Part shown: positions 31,112-38,788 of the stretch, piece by piece
How the letters are laid out: every line of letters starts with the position of its first letter
How positions within the stretch are numbered: the stretch's first letter is position 1
Source: an uncultured Ignavibacteria bacterium
GTDB taxonomy: Bacteria; Bacteroidota; Ignavibacteria; Tepidaquicellales; Tepidaquicellaceae
DNA length: 54,213 nucleotides
Assembly: GCA_937974175.1 (NCBI GenBank)
Contig: CALJIG010000009.1
Location: 1 to 54,213 of the forward strand
Direction of reading: 5' to 3'
Notes under the pieces: generated by a model
The model's database searches: none
The model's input: only the letters and a program-made list of their open reading frames with translations
What the model was told of the DNA's origin: nothing
Position numbers and translations under genes: made by a program

Positions 31112-31981
31112 TTGAAGAAATTTTACCTTATATTAATTTACGTATTTATCTGCAACACATTATCTGCACAATATACTTTACCCTCAGACTGGAATCGATT
31201 TGAAGAAGCTTTAGTTTATAAAATCTTGTTTAAAAATATTCTTCAAAAGGATTCAGAAATACTAAGCAAAAATAAAGTTAAGACAGTCGAAATTTACTCC
31301 AAAGCGGAAAACGATGTAAAGTATATTCGCTTTAATAAAAGTGGATTTCCTGAAGTAATTAATAACGATACATATTTAACGTACGATTCAAGTTACAATT
31401 TAACTCAATACTATTATAAAGACTATTACAGGAAATCATTATTTACATTTAATTACCAAAATAGTCAGATTTCATCTATATATAATTATGATGAACATTA
31501 TTTTGCAATTGAGATATTTGGTAAAAAAATTTATACAGGAGTTTACACTTTCCTTTATTCTCCTAATAATTTACTGACTTCAGTTCTAATTCCTGAATTA
31601 TCTCCTGCATCCCCTTCTTACTCATTGCCAATTGATTCAAATAGTTTTCATACTAATTTTTTTGAATACGATAAGCAGGACCGGCTTGTAAATTATATTC
31701 GTTTTGGGCAGCATATAATTTTTAACATAAGATATTCCGGTGATACAATTGTTGTTAATAAACTTCATACTATGATTATAAAATATACAATAAAAGATGA
31801 CAGAATAATATCAGAATCTCATTTTGATCGGGATACAACTGAAACCTTCCCTTATGTTAAATACGAATACATTTATAAATCAAACGGTTTAATTGATAAA
31901 CTTGAAGTTCATCAAGTAAGTTTCCCGGAGAAGAAAGATTTGTATTATAACATAAATTATGATTATAAGTATTTCAAGTAA
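31112..31981 (+). CDS. Exported paralogue-array protein 11 (TTG start)
   Basis: 289 residues beginning at TTG 31112, chosen because AGGAG (31099-31103) lies 8 nt upstream and the signal peptide (KKFYLILIYVFICNTLSAQ) starts right there. The motif is EILSKNKVKTVEIYSK, followed by FNKSGFPEVIN. The C-terminal module is FEYDKQDRLVNYIRFGQ, IRYSGDTIVVNK, YTIKDDRIISE, YIYKSNGLIDKLEV and YDYKYFK. It has its own start region and is the last member of the array. Confidence 0.75.
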   Translation: MKKFYLILIYVFICNTLSAQYTLPSDWNRFEEALVYKILFKNILQKDSEILSKNKVKTVEIYSKAENDVKYIRFNKSGFPEVINNDTYLTYDSSYNLTQYYYKDYYRKSLFTFNYQNSQISSIYNYDEHYFAIEIFGKKIYTGVYTFLYSPNNLLTSVLIPELSPASPSYSLPIDSNSFHTNFFEYDKQDRLVNYIRFGQHIIFNIRYSGDTIVVNKLHTMIIKYTIKDDRIISESHFDRDTTETFPYVKYEYIYKSNGLIDKLEVHQVSFPEKKDLYYNINYDYKYFK

Positions 31982-32091
31982 TGTTAAAGATCTCAGTAGC
32001 AGAGTTAAACCTTCCCTCCTCTCATTTTTTTCTCTCCTATCGGAACATTTTACAAATTGCCATCGTAAAAGATGTACATACTTAAATAAAG

Positions 32092-32589
32092 ATGAGAATA
32101 AAGAAAAGTTATAAAATTATTTTTCTTTTTGTTATTATCATTGGGCTGATATATTTTATTTCGGAATCTCTTTTCAACAGCAGCATTCCCAACTCAGTTA
32201 CGGGCAACTGGGAAAACAATCTAAATGTTAAAGTGCGTTACAAACCTGATGGGAATTACATATTTGTTCCATCGGATGAACCTGTTACTATGAATCTTAA
32301 AATCAATAGTGACGGAAAAGTGGAAGGTAATTTTGGCGCCGCTAAATTTGAAAACTGCACTGTAAAAAATAACAGAGGCTGGATAGGAAAAAAACTTAAT
32401 CTTGCAACTGACTACGTCATTAAAGGAAAACTTTCCGGAAAGATTTTTACAAAGGATACAATTTTAAGTAAAGATATTTCCATACCGTTTAATATGGAGA
32501 ACAATATGCTTTCAGGAGATATTTTTAACAACGAAAGTTTTCTAGGGCTTTATCCTATGGCAGAAGTCAAATTAATGAACAGGAAATAA
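32092..32589 (+). CDS. Membrane-anchored lipocalin-like protein, unknown function
   Basis: 165 residues: a basic N terminus, one hydrophobic helix (about 9-27) with no obvious cleavage site, then a beta-rich domain (SVTGNWENNLNVKVRYKPDG, VTMNLKINSDGKVEGNFGAA, YVIKGKLSGKIFTKD, NNMLSGDIFNNES). The GNW...GxYxF pattern and strand spacing recall small lipocalin-like or calycin domains in Bacteroidota. A bidirectional-looking terminator follows. No further evidence on function. Confidence 0.55.
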   Translation: MRIKKSYKIIFLFVIIIGLIYFISESLFNSSIPNSVTGNWENNLNVKVRYKPDGNYIFVPSDEPVTMNLKINSDGKVEGNFGAAKFENCTVKNNRGWIGKKLNLATDYVIKGKLSGKIFTKDTILSKDISIPFNMENNMLSGDIFNNESFLGLYPMAEVKLMNRK

Positions 32590-32647
32590 TTCTTTCGGGA
32601 GTTTCAGTTAATAAAAAGTGATGTTACATTGTTAATCTAGATACACA

Positions 32648-32684
32648 AATCCTCTCCCGGAAATTTCAGGAGAGGATTTTTTTT
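32648..32684 (+). terminator. Rho-independent terminator
   Basis: AATCCTCTCC (32648-32657) pairs with GGAGAGGATT (32669-32678) around an 11-nt loop and is followed by a T run. It ends transcription from the gene at 32092. Confidence 0.85.
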
Positions 32685-32778
32685 ATTCCTTTTCTTCTCG
32701 TACTGCAAAATTTTTTTACTAAACTATCACATCTTTTTCTTTCCTAACTCAATTAAAAATATGAAATGATTAATTTTT

Positions 32779-34872
32779 TTATTTAACCAATATCATCTTT
32801 ATTGTTTCATTGAAATTACCTGCTTCCATTCTGCAGTAATAAACACCGCTCGAATAATCTGCACCATTAAACTCGGTTTCATATATTCCAGCTCTCAAAG
32901 TACCATCATTTAATATTGCTCTTTCTTTTCCTGTAGCATCGTAAACAGCAATTTTAACTTGTCCAAAAAATGGATTAGTAAACCTTATTCTGGTTGCTGG
33001 GTTAAACGGATTCGGATAATTCTGCTCGAGACTATATCCTGAAGGAATTTCCGATGAAATATTATTAACATTAATAATATCGGAAATCTGTCTTCTCCAA
33101 ACGGATTGCGAATAAGTACCTGCAAAAAGATATCCATTAGAAATTGTGAGTGCAGAAACCGTTGGAATAGAGGCAAACCCTTGATTCTTATCTACCCAGG
33201 TTGCTCCGTTGTTTGATGACATAAAAATCCCTTTATCACCACCTGCAAAGATAAACTGACTATAAGAAACTAGACTATTAACCAAGCCAAAGCTTGTTCC
33301 ATTGAATACTTTAGTCCATGATGAACCATTATCGGACGATTTAAATATCCCTTCTGTTCCAGCTGCATAAGTATTTCCATTATGCAGTACAAAAACTGGA
33401 GCAGTGAGCGCATATGAGCCTGTTGTATCCCAAGTGTTTCCATTATCAGTTGACCTGAGAACACCTGTCCCTATCCCTGCTAAAATAATATTACCGGAGA
33501 GAATCAAATCCCTTGTGGTAAAAACAAGTGGTACTCCAGCAACTTGTTCCCAATTTGGCGAATCAAGAGTTGTTCTGAAAATTCCTCCATTAGATAATCC
33601 CGCAAAAATATAATTATCTTTTATTAATAAGCATGAAACATATTGAGCAAGACTGATGCCAAAATCATCCCAGGTTATCCCGTTATCAGTACTTTTGAGC
33701 ACATGGGCGTTTCCGTTTATTCTGTTTGATGAAGAACCCACAAATCTGTAATTTCCGGCTGAAGCAAAACAATTAACATTCATCTCAGGAAAAAACTGTG
33801 TCCAGGTGTCACCGTTATTCTGCGATACAAAAAATCCCTGATAATTAGCGCCCGTATAAAGTGTACTACCGACAGATTCCAAAGCACCGTCGTTTATCAA
33901 AGCAGCTTTGAAACCGTTGCTTGCGAAGGTCCATGTAGCTCCGTAATCCAAAGTCCTGTAAATTCCCTGCCAGAATGTTCCTGTGAATACAGAATTACCA
34001 TTAACGCCTATACTATAATTAGTATACCAATTAAAAAGTCCGTTATCAGCCAGTATCCAATTTGCTCCATTGTTAGTAGATTTATACATTCCATTTGATG
34101 CTGCAAAAATAACGGAACCTGCTGAAGCAATAGAAACCACAGAAGTACTTCCCAGTCCGTTATTAACTTGTGACCAATTGTTTCCGCCATTTGTAGAAAT
34201 AAAAATCCCTCCTACGTTTGATGCTGCAAAAATACTAGAGCCGGAAATTGCAAATTTTATGAATGAATAATTTTGAATTCCAGTAGCAACAAAAACCCAG
34301 TGCCCGCCGTTATCTGTACTTTTATAAATTCCCTCTGCTGTTCCTGCAAAAACGATTGAACCCAAAACTTCAATATCCATTACATAGTTATTACCCAGTC
34401 CATTGCTGCCAATAACCCAGGTATTACCGAAATCGGTACTGACACCTACTCCCTGCCCGTAGACGCCTGCATATATATATGTACTTGCTGCCACCATCGT
34501 AAAAACATCATAGTGGGATGAAAATCCGTTTACTACCTGCGCCCAGCTTTGACCGTTATTTGAAGTTCTGAAAACGCCTTGTTTTGTACCTGCAAAAACA
34601 TATTGCCCGGAAGCAGTCAACGAATAAATATCATTAGGAATAATACCATTGTTTACAGGGATCCAAGAATTTCCATTATCGGAAGTGATAAAAACTCCTC
34701 CCGGTGTTCCCGCATAAAAGTTTGAGCCTGAAGAAACGAAGTCGTAAACATAACCGCCAACAGGACCGGAAGTCCTTCCCCATTGGGCATACAGAGTGCA
34801 GGTTATAAGTAATAAATTTATAAGTAATGAACAAAAAAGTATTTTGAATAAACTAACATTCATTTTTTTCAT
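32779..34872 (-). CDS. T9SS-sorted Asp-box beta-propeller protein
   Basis: 697 residues: signal peptide about 1-30 (ending LYAQWG), then at least 13 Asp-box units of the type (F/Y)xSxxNGxxW, such as FITSDNGNSW, FRTSNNGQSW and FMSSNNGATW, each about 45-50 residues and paired with an AGT or GTxxG strand. The C-terminal 85 residues are a type A T9SS sorting domain (YSLEQNYPNPFNPATRIRFT...SSGVYYCRM...ETIKMILVK). The propellers probably bind a polymer or protein on the cell surface; no glycosidase active site was seen. Its sorting domain differs clearly from the nearly identical ones at 42-51 kb. Confidence 0.8.
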   Translation of the reverse strand: MKKMNVSLFKILFCSLLINLLLITCTLYAQWGRTSGPVGGYVYDFVSSGSNFYAGTPGGVFITSDNGNSWIPVNNGIIPNDIYSLTASGQYVFAGTKQGVFRTSNNGQSWAQVVNGFSSHYDVFTMVAASTYIYAGVYGQGVGVSTDFGNTWVIGSNGLGNNYVMDIEVLGSIVFAGTAEGIYKSTDNGGHWVFVATGIQNYSFIKFAISGSSIFAASNVGGIFISTNGGNNWSQVNNGLGSTSVVSIASAGSVIFAASNGMYKSTNNGANWILADNGLFNWYTNYSIGVNGNSVFTGTFWQGIYRTLDYGATWTFASNGFKAALINDGALESVGSTLYTGANYQGFFVSQNNGDTWTQFFPEMNVNCFASAGNYRFVGSSSNRINGNAHVLKSTDNGITWDDFGISLAQYVSCLLIKDNYIFAGLSNGGIFRTTLDSPNWEQVAGVPLVFTTRDLILSGNIILAGIGTGVLRSTDNGNTWDTTGSYALTAPVFVLHNGNTYAAGTEGIFKSSDNGSSWTKVFNGTSFGLVNSLVSYSQFIFAGGDKGIFMSSNNGATWVDKNQGFASIPTVSALTISNGYLFAGTYSQSVWRRQISDIINVNNISSEIPSGYSLEQNYPNPFNPATRIRFTNPFFGQVKIAVYDATGKERAILNDGTLRAGIYETEFNGADYSSGVYYCRMEAGNFNETIKMILVK

Positions 34873-34946
34873 GTTTTAGTATTTAACTTTTGATTGTAAA
34901 TATACTGTTCAGTATAAATTAATAATTATTTTCTAAAACTTTCAAA

Positions 34947-34981
34947 TTTCCTGTTCCTGCGACTAACACAGGAACAGGAAA
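34947..34981. terminator. Strong hairpin between two minus-strand propeller genes
   Basis: TTTCCTGTTCCTG (34947-34959) and CAGGAACAGGAAA (34969-34981) form a perfect 13-bp stem. It follows the stop at 35027 on the minus strand. The U tract is weak, so it could be a terminator or a stabilising 3' hairpin. Confidence 0.5.
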
Positions 34982-35026
34982 AAGTCACATATTCCGGAGT
35001 ATATCAATAAAACTATTTACACAATT

Positions 35027-36358
35027 TTATTTTAACAACATCATCTTTCGTGTCTCCGTAAAGTCACCTGTTTTCAGAGTGTAGAAATATATTCCGCTTG
35101 CTTTATTCATACCGTTCCAGTTTACTGTGTACGTTCCTTCGTTTAGATTTTCGTTTACAATTGTTTCGACTTCCCTTCCCAATGCATCAACAATCACGAG
35201 TTTTACATAGGAGAATTTGTTCACATCGAATTTAATTGTAGTAGAAGGATTAAACGGATTCGGATAATTTTTATACAGATAATTTTTATCCGGAACGATT
35301 GTAGAAATATTATTTACCGCTACGCCGCCGTTAATAGTGTGATATATTGCCCCGTAGTCACCTGTCATTCCTCCGTTATATGCATCAAAGAAATGAATGC
35401 TGAATAAAGAGTATTGGCCCGTTACCGGCTGCCAGCTCCAGGTTGCCCCTGCATTATTTGTATAAAGTACTTTTAATGTCTGTGTTCCGTCTTCCTTAGT
35501 TCCTATCCATCCCGTATTAGCGTTTATAAAGAAAACAGTTTTGCTCTTATATGTTGAAGTCAAACCTGTATTAGTCATGTACGTCCACGAATTTCCTCCG
35601 TTAGTTGTCTTCATTACAAGTCCGGCTGCGCCTACTGCCCACCCGTTATTTACATCGCTGAAATGAATTGAGTTAAAAGAGACCTGCGCATTACTTCCCC
35701 ATGGGGCGAACCAGTTTACTCCGCCGTTTGTAGTTTTTCTTATTGTATCGGCAGAGTTTGTGCCGCTTTCACTTACAGGCAGAAGCCAGCCAGTATTGCT
35801 GTTTATAAAATACGGAAATCCGCCGACACCACTATTTATCTGAAACCAGTTTGTGCCGCCGTTAGTAGTTTTAAAAATTCCACCTCCGAAAAAGCCCGTA
35901 TTAAAAAGTAAAATCCATCCGTTGTTTACATCTACAAATTGCAGATAAATACCGGCATCGTAAACCGGTATAGGCAACCTGCTCCAGTTGTTTCCAGCGT
36001 TAGTAGTTTTATAAACTCTGGCGCCTTTCCAGGTTTCACCGGATACTTTTGTTGTAATTATAAATCCTGTAAGATTATTTATCCAGCTCATGTTAACTGC
36101 AGGGTCGCTCCAACTCATAAGAGTATCTGAAGATTCAAGCGAAATTATAGTCCAGTTATTGCCGCCGTTTACTGTATGAAGCAGCTTGCCGTTGCCCGCT
36201 GAAATCCAGCCTTCTGTAGTACTGAGAAATTGAATTTTACCTACCATTGCCGGCTGCCCTGAGCCCATAGGATTTGACTGCGGAAACCATCCACCCTGCG
36301 CAAATATGCCCGGCGAGATGAATGATATTATAACCAATATAAAGAATAATTTTCTCAT
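35027..36358 (-). CDS. T9SS-sorted single seven-bladed Ycf48/HCF136-like propeller
   Basis: 443 residues from ATG 36358, which begins the signal peptide (MRKLFFILVIISFISPGIFA then QGG); an upstream in-frame ATG at 36424 adds a non-signal leader. Seven Asp-box units are visible (HTVNGGNNW, YKTTNAGNNW, FKTTNGGTNW, RKTTNGGVNW, MKTTNGGNSW, LYTNNAGATW, YHTINGG), each preceded by a (V/N)NNGW- or NTGW-type strand. The tail is a T9SS sorting domain (KNYPNPFNPSTTIKFDVNKF...ASGIYFYTL...ETRKMMLLK). Expected to be secreted and surface-attached. Confidence 0.85.
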   Translation of the reverse strand: MRKLFFILVIISFISPGIFAQGGWFPQSNPMGSGQPAMVGKIQFLSTTEGWISAGNGKLLHTVNGGNNWTIISLESSDTLMSWSDPAVNMSWINNLTGFIITTKVSGETWKGARVYKTTNAGNNWSRLPIPVYDAGIYLQFVDVNNGWILLFNTGFFGGGIFKTTNGGTNWFQINSGVGGFPYFINSNTGWLLPVSESGTNSADTIRKTTNGGVNWFAPWGSNAQVSFNSIHFSDVNNGWAVGAAGLVMKTTNGGNSWTYMTNTGLTSTYKSKTVFFINANTGWIGTKEDGTQTLKVLYTNNAGATWSWQPVTGQYSLFSIHFFDAYNGGMTGDYGAIYHTINGGVAVNNISTIVPDKNYLYKNYPNPFNPSTTIKFDVNKFSYVKLVIVDALGREVETIVNENLNEGTYTVNWNGMNKASGIYFYTLKTGDFTETRKMMLLK

Positions 36359-36794
36359 GTTAGTTTTATTTTTTTTATCAAATAATACAGCAGCAAAAAA
36401 AAAATCCTGCTGCATGTGAATCATAACTGCGCTGTAAAAATTGTTAAGGGAATATATTATGGAATCTTCTTCTGAAGAAAATAACTAAGGTAATTTTAGC
36501 TGCATGATGTTTCTCCTTTTAAGTTTAACTAACTAAAGGAGGAGCTGTGTGGAATTAATGAGGATTCGCCATCATTGAAATTTATTAAAAAACAAAAGGC
36601 GAAATGAGGAATGCATAGCTTCCCTGTATACAAATTAAAAAATTGGTAATTAATACTGTATGATTTAAATCATGTAAATAATTTTATTTAATAAAATAGG
36701 GTACAAAATTTGTTCAGGTTATAATACTCACAATTTTTCTTACACGATTTTATCATTTAAATATCTTAAATTACATCAGCATAAAACCCGATAG
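36359..36794. other. Gene-free stretch
   Basis: Between the divergent propeller (minus) and lipoprotein (plus) genes. It is AT-rich with scattered stop codons on both strands, and presumably holds divergent promoters. Apart from the hairpin at 36795, no gene, repeat or clear promoter could be identified. Confidence 0.5.
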
Positions 36795-36835
36795 GTTTTT
36801 GTAAGGGGGTGGAAATTTTTTTAACTTACAAAAAC
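36795..36835 (+). promoter_or_regulatory. Start-proximal hairpin upstream of a lipoprotein gene
   Basis: GTTTTTGTAAG (36795-36805) and CTTACAAAAAC (36825-36835) form a perfect 11-bp stem ending 4 nt before the ATG at 36840. A GGGGGTGG stretch lies in the loop. Folding in mRNA could control ribosome access. Confidence 0.55.
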
Positions 36836-36839
36836 AAAA

Positions 36840-37214
36840 ATGCTCTCTAATATAAAGTTCTACACTAAATTTTTTAGTGCTGCAGCAGTTTTTTTATTGC
36901 TGACTTTATCCTGCGGAAACTCCGATACAAGCGCCGGCAAATATAAAATAATTCTGAACGGTACGGATAAACTTCGCTACAGCGGATTTTACAAAACAAT
37001 CTCTCCCACAGGAATGATAAATTCCAACACTGTGCAAGGCGTTCTTCCTGCGGAGTATTACGTTACTGACTGCAAGTCGCTGGTATGTTCATTCAGCAAG
37101 GAAGCCGATAGAGGCGAGCTGATAATGACAGTGCAGGATGAAAACGGCAATGAGCTAAAAAACGAAACTACAAATATGCCTTACGGCAGCGTGCAGCTCA
37201 CAACCGATTTTTAA
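36840..37214 (+). CDS. Small lipoprotein
   Basis: 124 residues with a type II signal peptide; the lipobox LTLSC places Cys at residue 25 (FLLLTLSCGNSDTS). The mature part (YKIILNGTDKLRYSGFYKTI...NTVQGVLPAEYYVTDCKSLV...GELIMTVQDENGNEL) matches the first domain of the lipoprotein at 24814-25572. It is followed after 14 bp by an outer-membrane barrel gene, so the pair may work together at the outer membrane. Confidence 0.75.
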   Translation: MLSNIKFYTKFFSAAAVFLLLTLSCGNSDTSAGKYKIILNGTDKLRYSGFYKTISPTGMINSNTVQGVLPAEYYVTDCKSLVCSFSKEADRGELIMTVQDENGNELKNETTNMPYGSVQLTTDF

Positions 37215-37228
37215 AACTTCATACGGAT

Positions 37229-37825
37229 ATGAAAAAAATTACTTTAGTATTTTTATTTTTTGTATTCCCTCTTTCCCTTTACTCTCAGCTGCCGAATACA
37301 ACTTATATCTCCGCATATGGCGGGCTTTCTACACCGGCAAATCAGGATTTGTACAGCTCTTCTTTTAATGCAGGTGCGAATCTTGAGTTTGCATTAAGCA
37401 AACTTACAACATTCGGAGTTGATGTAAACTTTGCGAATCTGGCTTCGAGAAATAATGATATTGAACTATTGTACTTAGGCTACAAACTATACAACTACGG
37501 CAACTATAGCACAATGGGCTTTATGGCATTTTTCAAACTGCAGAATGCCGATGCGGTAAAATTGCCTGTACAGCCTTTTGTTAAAGTAGGGCTTGGGACA
37601 TCTCTTATTGCAAAAACAGGAGTGAACTTTAAATCTTCCAACGTTATTACTGCCGTGCCGAACGAAACATCAACAGGGATATTATTCGCTCCTTCAATCG
37701 GAATCAATATTCCAATCCATGCGAAAAATAAAATTGTGATAGAGGCGCAGTACAGAATAAATAAATCGGATGCGCAGGATGTAAAATCTTTCTTAATAAA
37801 TTTCGGATACAGCTTCAGGCTGTAA
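37229..37825 (+). CDS. Outer-membrane beta-barrel protein
   Basis: 198 residues with signal peptide MKKITLVFLFFVFPLSLYSQ. The mature part has about eight amphipathic strands starting ISAYGGLSTPANQDLYSSSF, including a VKVGLGTSLIAKTGV pair and ending INFGYSFRL with a terminal aromatic, as expected for small OmpA/OmpX-like barrels. Similar to the barrels at 38066, 41684 and 52014 in length and in the early (L/I)S(T/I)P motif. It lies in an operon with the lipoprotein upstream. Confidence 0.75.
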   Translation: MKKITLVFLFFVFPLSLYSQLPNTTYISAYGGLSTPANQDLYSSSFNAGANLEFALSKLTTFGVDVNFANLASRNNDIELLYLGYKLYNYGNYSTMGFMAFFKLQNADAVKLPVQPFVKVGLGTSLIAKTGVNFKSSNVITAVPNETSTGILFAPSIGINIPIHAKNKIVIEAQYRINKSDAQDVKSFLINFGYSFRL

Positions 37826-37845
37826 TTTTTTAATCAGCGTTTATT

Positions 37846-37961
37846 GGGGGGCGCACTGTCCCGATTTCATCGGGACGCATCGCAGAATAAATTTTTGCTT
37901 TCAGCAAAAATTTATTCTGCGATGCTCTGATTCGCTTTCAGCGAATCAGAGGGCGCCCCCC
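37846..37961. repeat. Perfect three-armed cloverleaf palindrome
   Basis: An outer 9-bp stem, GGGGGGCGC (37846-37854) with GCGCCCCCC (37953-37961), encloses three perfect hairpins: 8 bp (37858-37865/37869-37876), 23 bp (37877-37899/37903-37925) and 11 bp (37926-37936/37940-37950). Each has a TTC loop (37866-37868, 37900-37902, 37937-37939). Only 3 and 2 nt remain unpaired between outer stem and arms. It lies in the 240-bp gap between two barrel genes. Not a tRNA; it resembles a mobile or structural DNA element. Confidence 0.9.
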
Positions 37962-38022
37962 TGCACTCCACATTCAATTTACGGAACAAATTAATTTTCA
38001 TTGAGTTATATTTAATAATCGG

Positions 38023-38056
38023 TTATTTTAATTAAGAAGTGATCTCTTTAAAATAA
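38023..38056 (+). promoter_or_regulatory. Start-proximal inverted repeat before a barrel gene
   Basis: TTATTTTAA (38023-38031) and TTAAAATAA (38048-38056) form a 9-bp stem whose right arm ends 9 nt before the ATG at 38066. AT-only composition makes chance more likely than in the other cases. Confidence 0.35.
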
Positions 38057-38065
38057 GCTCGTCAA

Positions 38066-38668
38066 ATGAAACTCAGACTTCTTCCTTTATCCCTTAATAT
38101 ATTTTCCCTTTTTATATTTTCTGTTATAATTTCCCTTCCCTGTTATTCACAGCAGGATAATTCCTCACAAAAATTGACTGCTGAAACTAATAAAGATTTT
38201 GAAGCGCAGTTTATAAGCGGACTTCATCTCAACGGCGACCCCTTCAATACGTTCGGCGCAGAGGCAAGATTGAATTACTATATCAGCGATGGCTTGCTAT
38301 TGGGTATAGGCGCAATGTACTCTTACGATGTTGAGCAAAATTTTTATACTACAAATGCATCACTCACAGCAAAGTTCACCATGAATAAAATTTCTCCCTA
38401 TGCGCGCGTTGCGGCAGGACCGAATTTTTCAAGCTTCGGTGGAAGCTCGGCAGGACTTTATTTTTCCGTCGGCGGTGGAGTTGAATATAAAATAAATGAA
38501 AAGACAGGAATAAACTTTGAGCTTGGCACCAAAAATTTCTCTTATCATAAGAAAGAAATGGAAAGTGCCCGGGTAAAATTTGGCTCCGGATTACGAGAAG
38601 GAGATGAAACCCATATAATCTATTACTCATATTTTTCTCCTTCACTCGGCATTAATTATAAATTTTGA
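38066..38668 (+). CDS. Outer-membrane beta-barrel protein
   Basis: 200 residues with a signal peptide (about 1-28, ending CYSQ) followed by a short polar linker and about eight beta strands: AQFISGLHLNGDPFNTFGAE, ISDGLLLGIGAMYSYDVEQN, ISPYARVAAGPNFSS, LYFSVGGGVEYKINEKTGIN and a final SPSLGINYKF. Aromatic residues at strand ends and the terminal Phe suit BAM-dependent insertion. It may act with the propeller lipoproteins that follow it. Confidence 0.7.
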   Translation: MKLRLLPLSLNIFSLFIFSVIISLPCYSQQDNSSQKLTAETNKDFEAQFISGLHLNGDPFNTFGAEARLNYYISDGLLLGIGAMYSYDVEQNFYTTNASLTAKFTMNKISPYARVAAGPNFSSFGGSSAGLYFSVGGGVEYKINEKTGINFELGTKNFSYHKKEMESARVKFGSGLREGDETHIIYYSYFSPSLGINYKF

Positions 38669-38788
38669 AAATTGATTTTTATTTCTAACTTGCTGTAATA
38701 CTTTTTTTGAATTAATTTATCTTAAACATAAATCATACCTTAGCGGATACTTCCTACCACTTTAAAACCGGCACTAAAAAAAATCAAA

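Noticed and set aside
19556..31981. Paralogue array taken as Rhs polymorphic toxins
   Set aside because: Proteins are only about 270-320 residues, all have signal peptides, and there is no Rhs core, PAAR domain or variable toxin end; only the hairpin style is similar.
37846..37961. Cloverleaf taken as a tRNA or tmRNA gene
   Set aside because: Arms of 8, 23 and 11 bp with 3-nt loops do not match tRNA arms; no T-loop GTTC, anticodon loop of seven or CCA-type acceptor is present.
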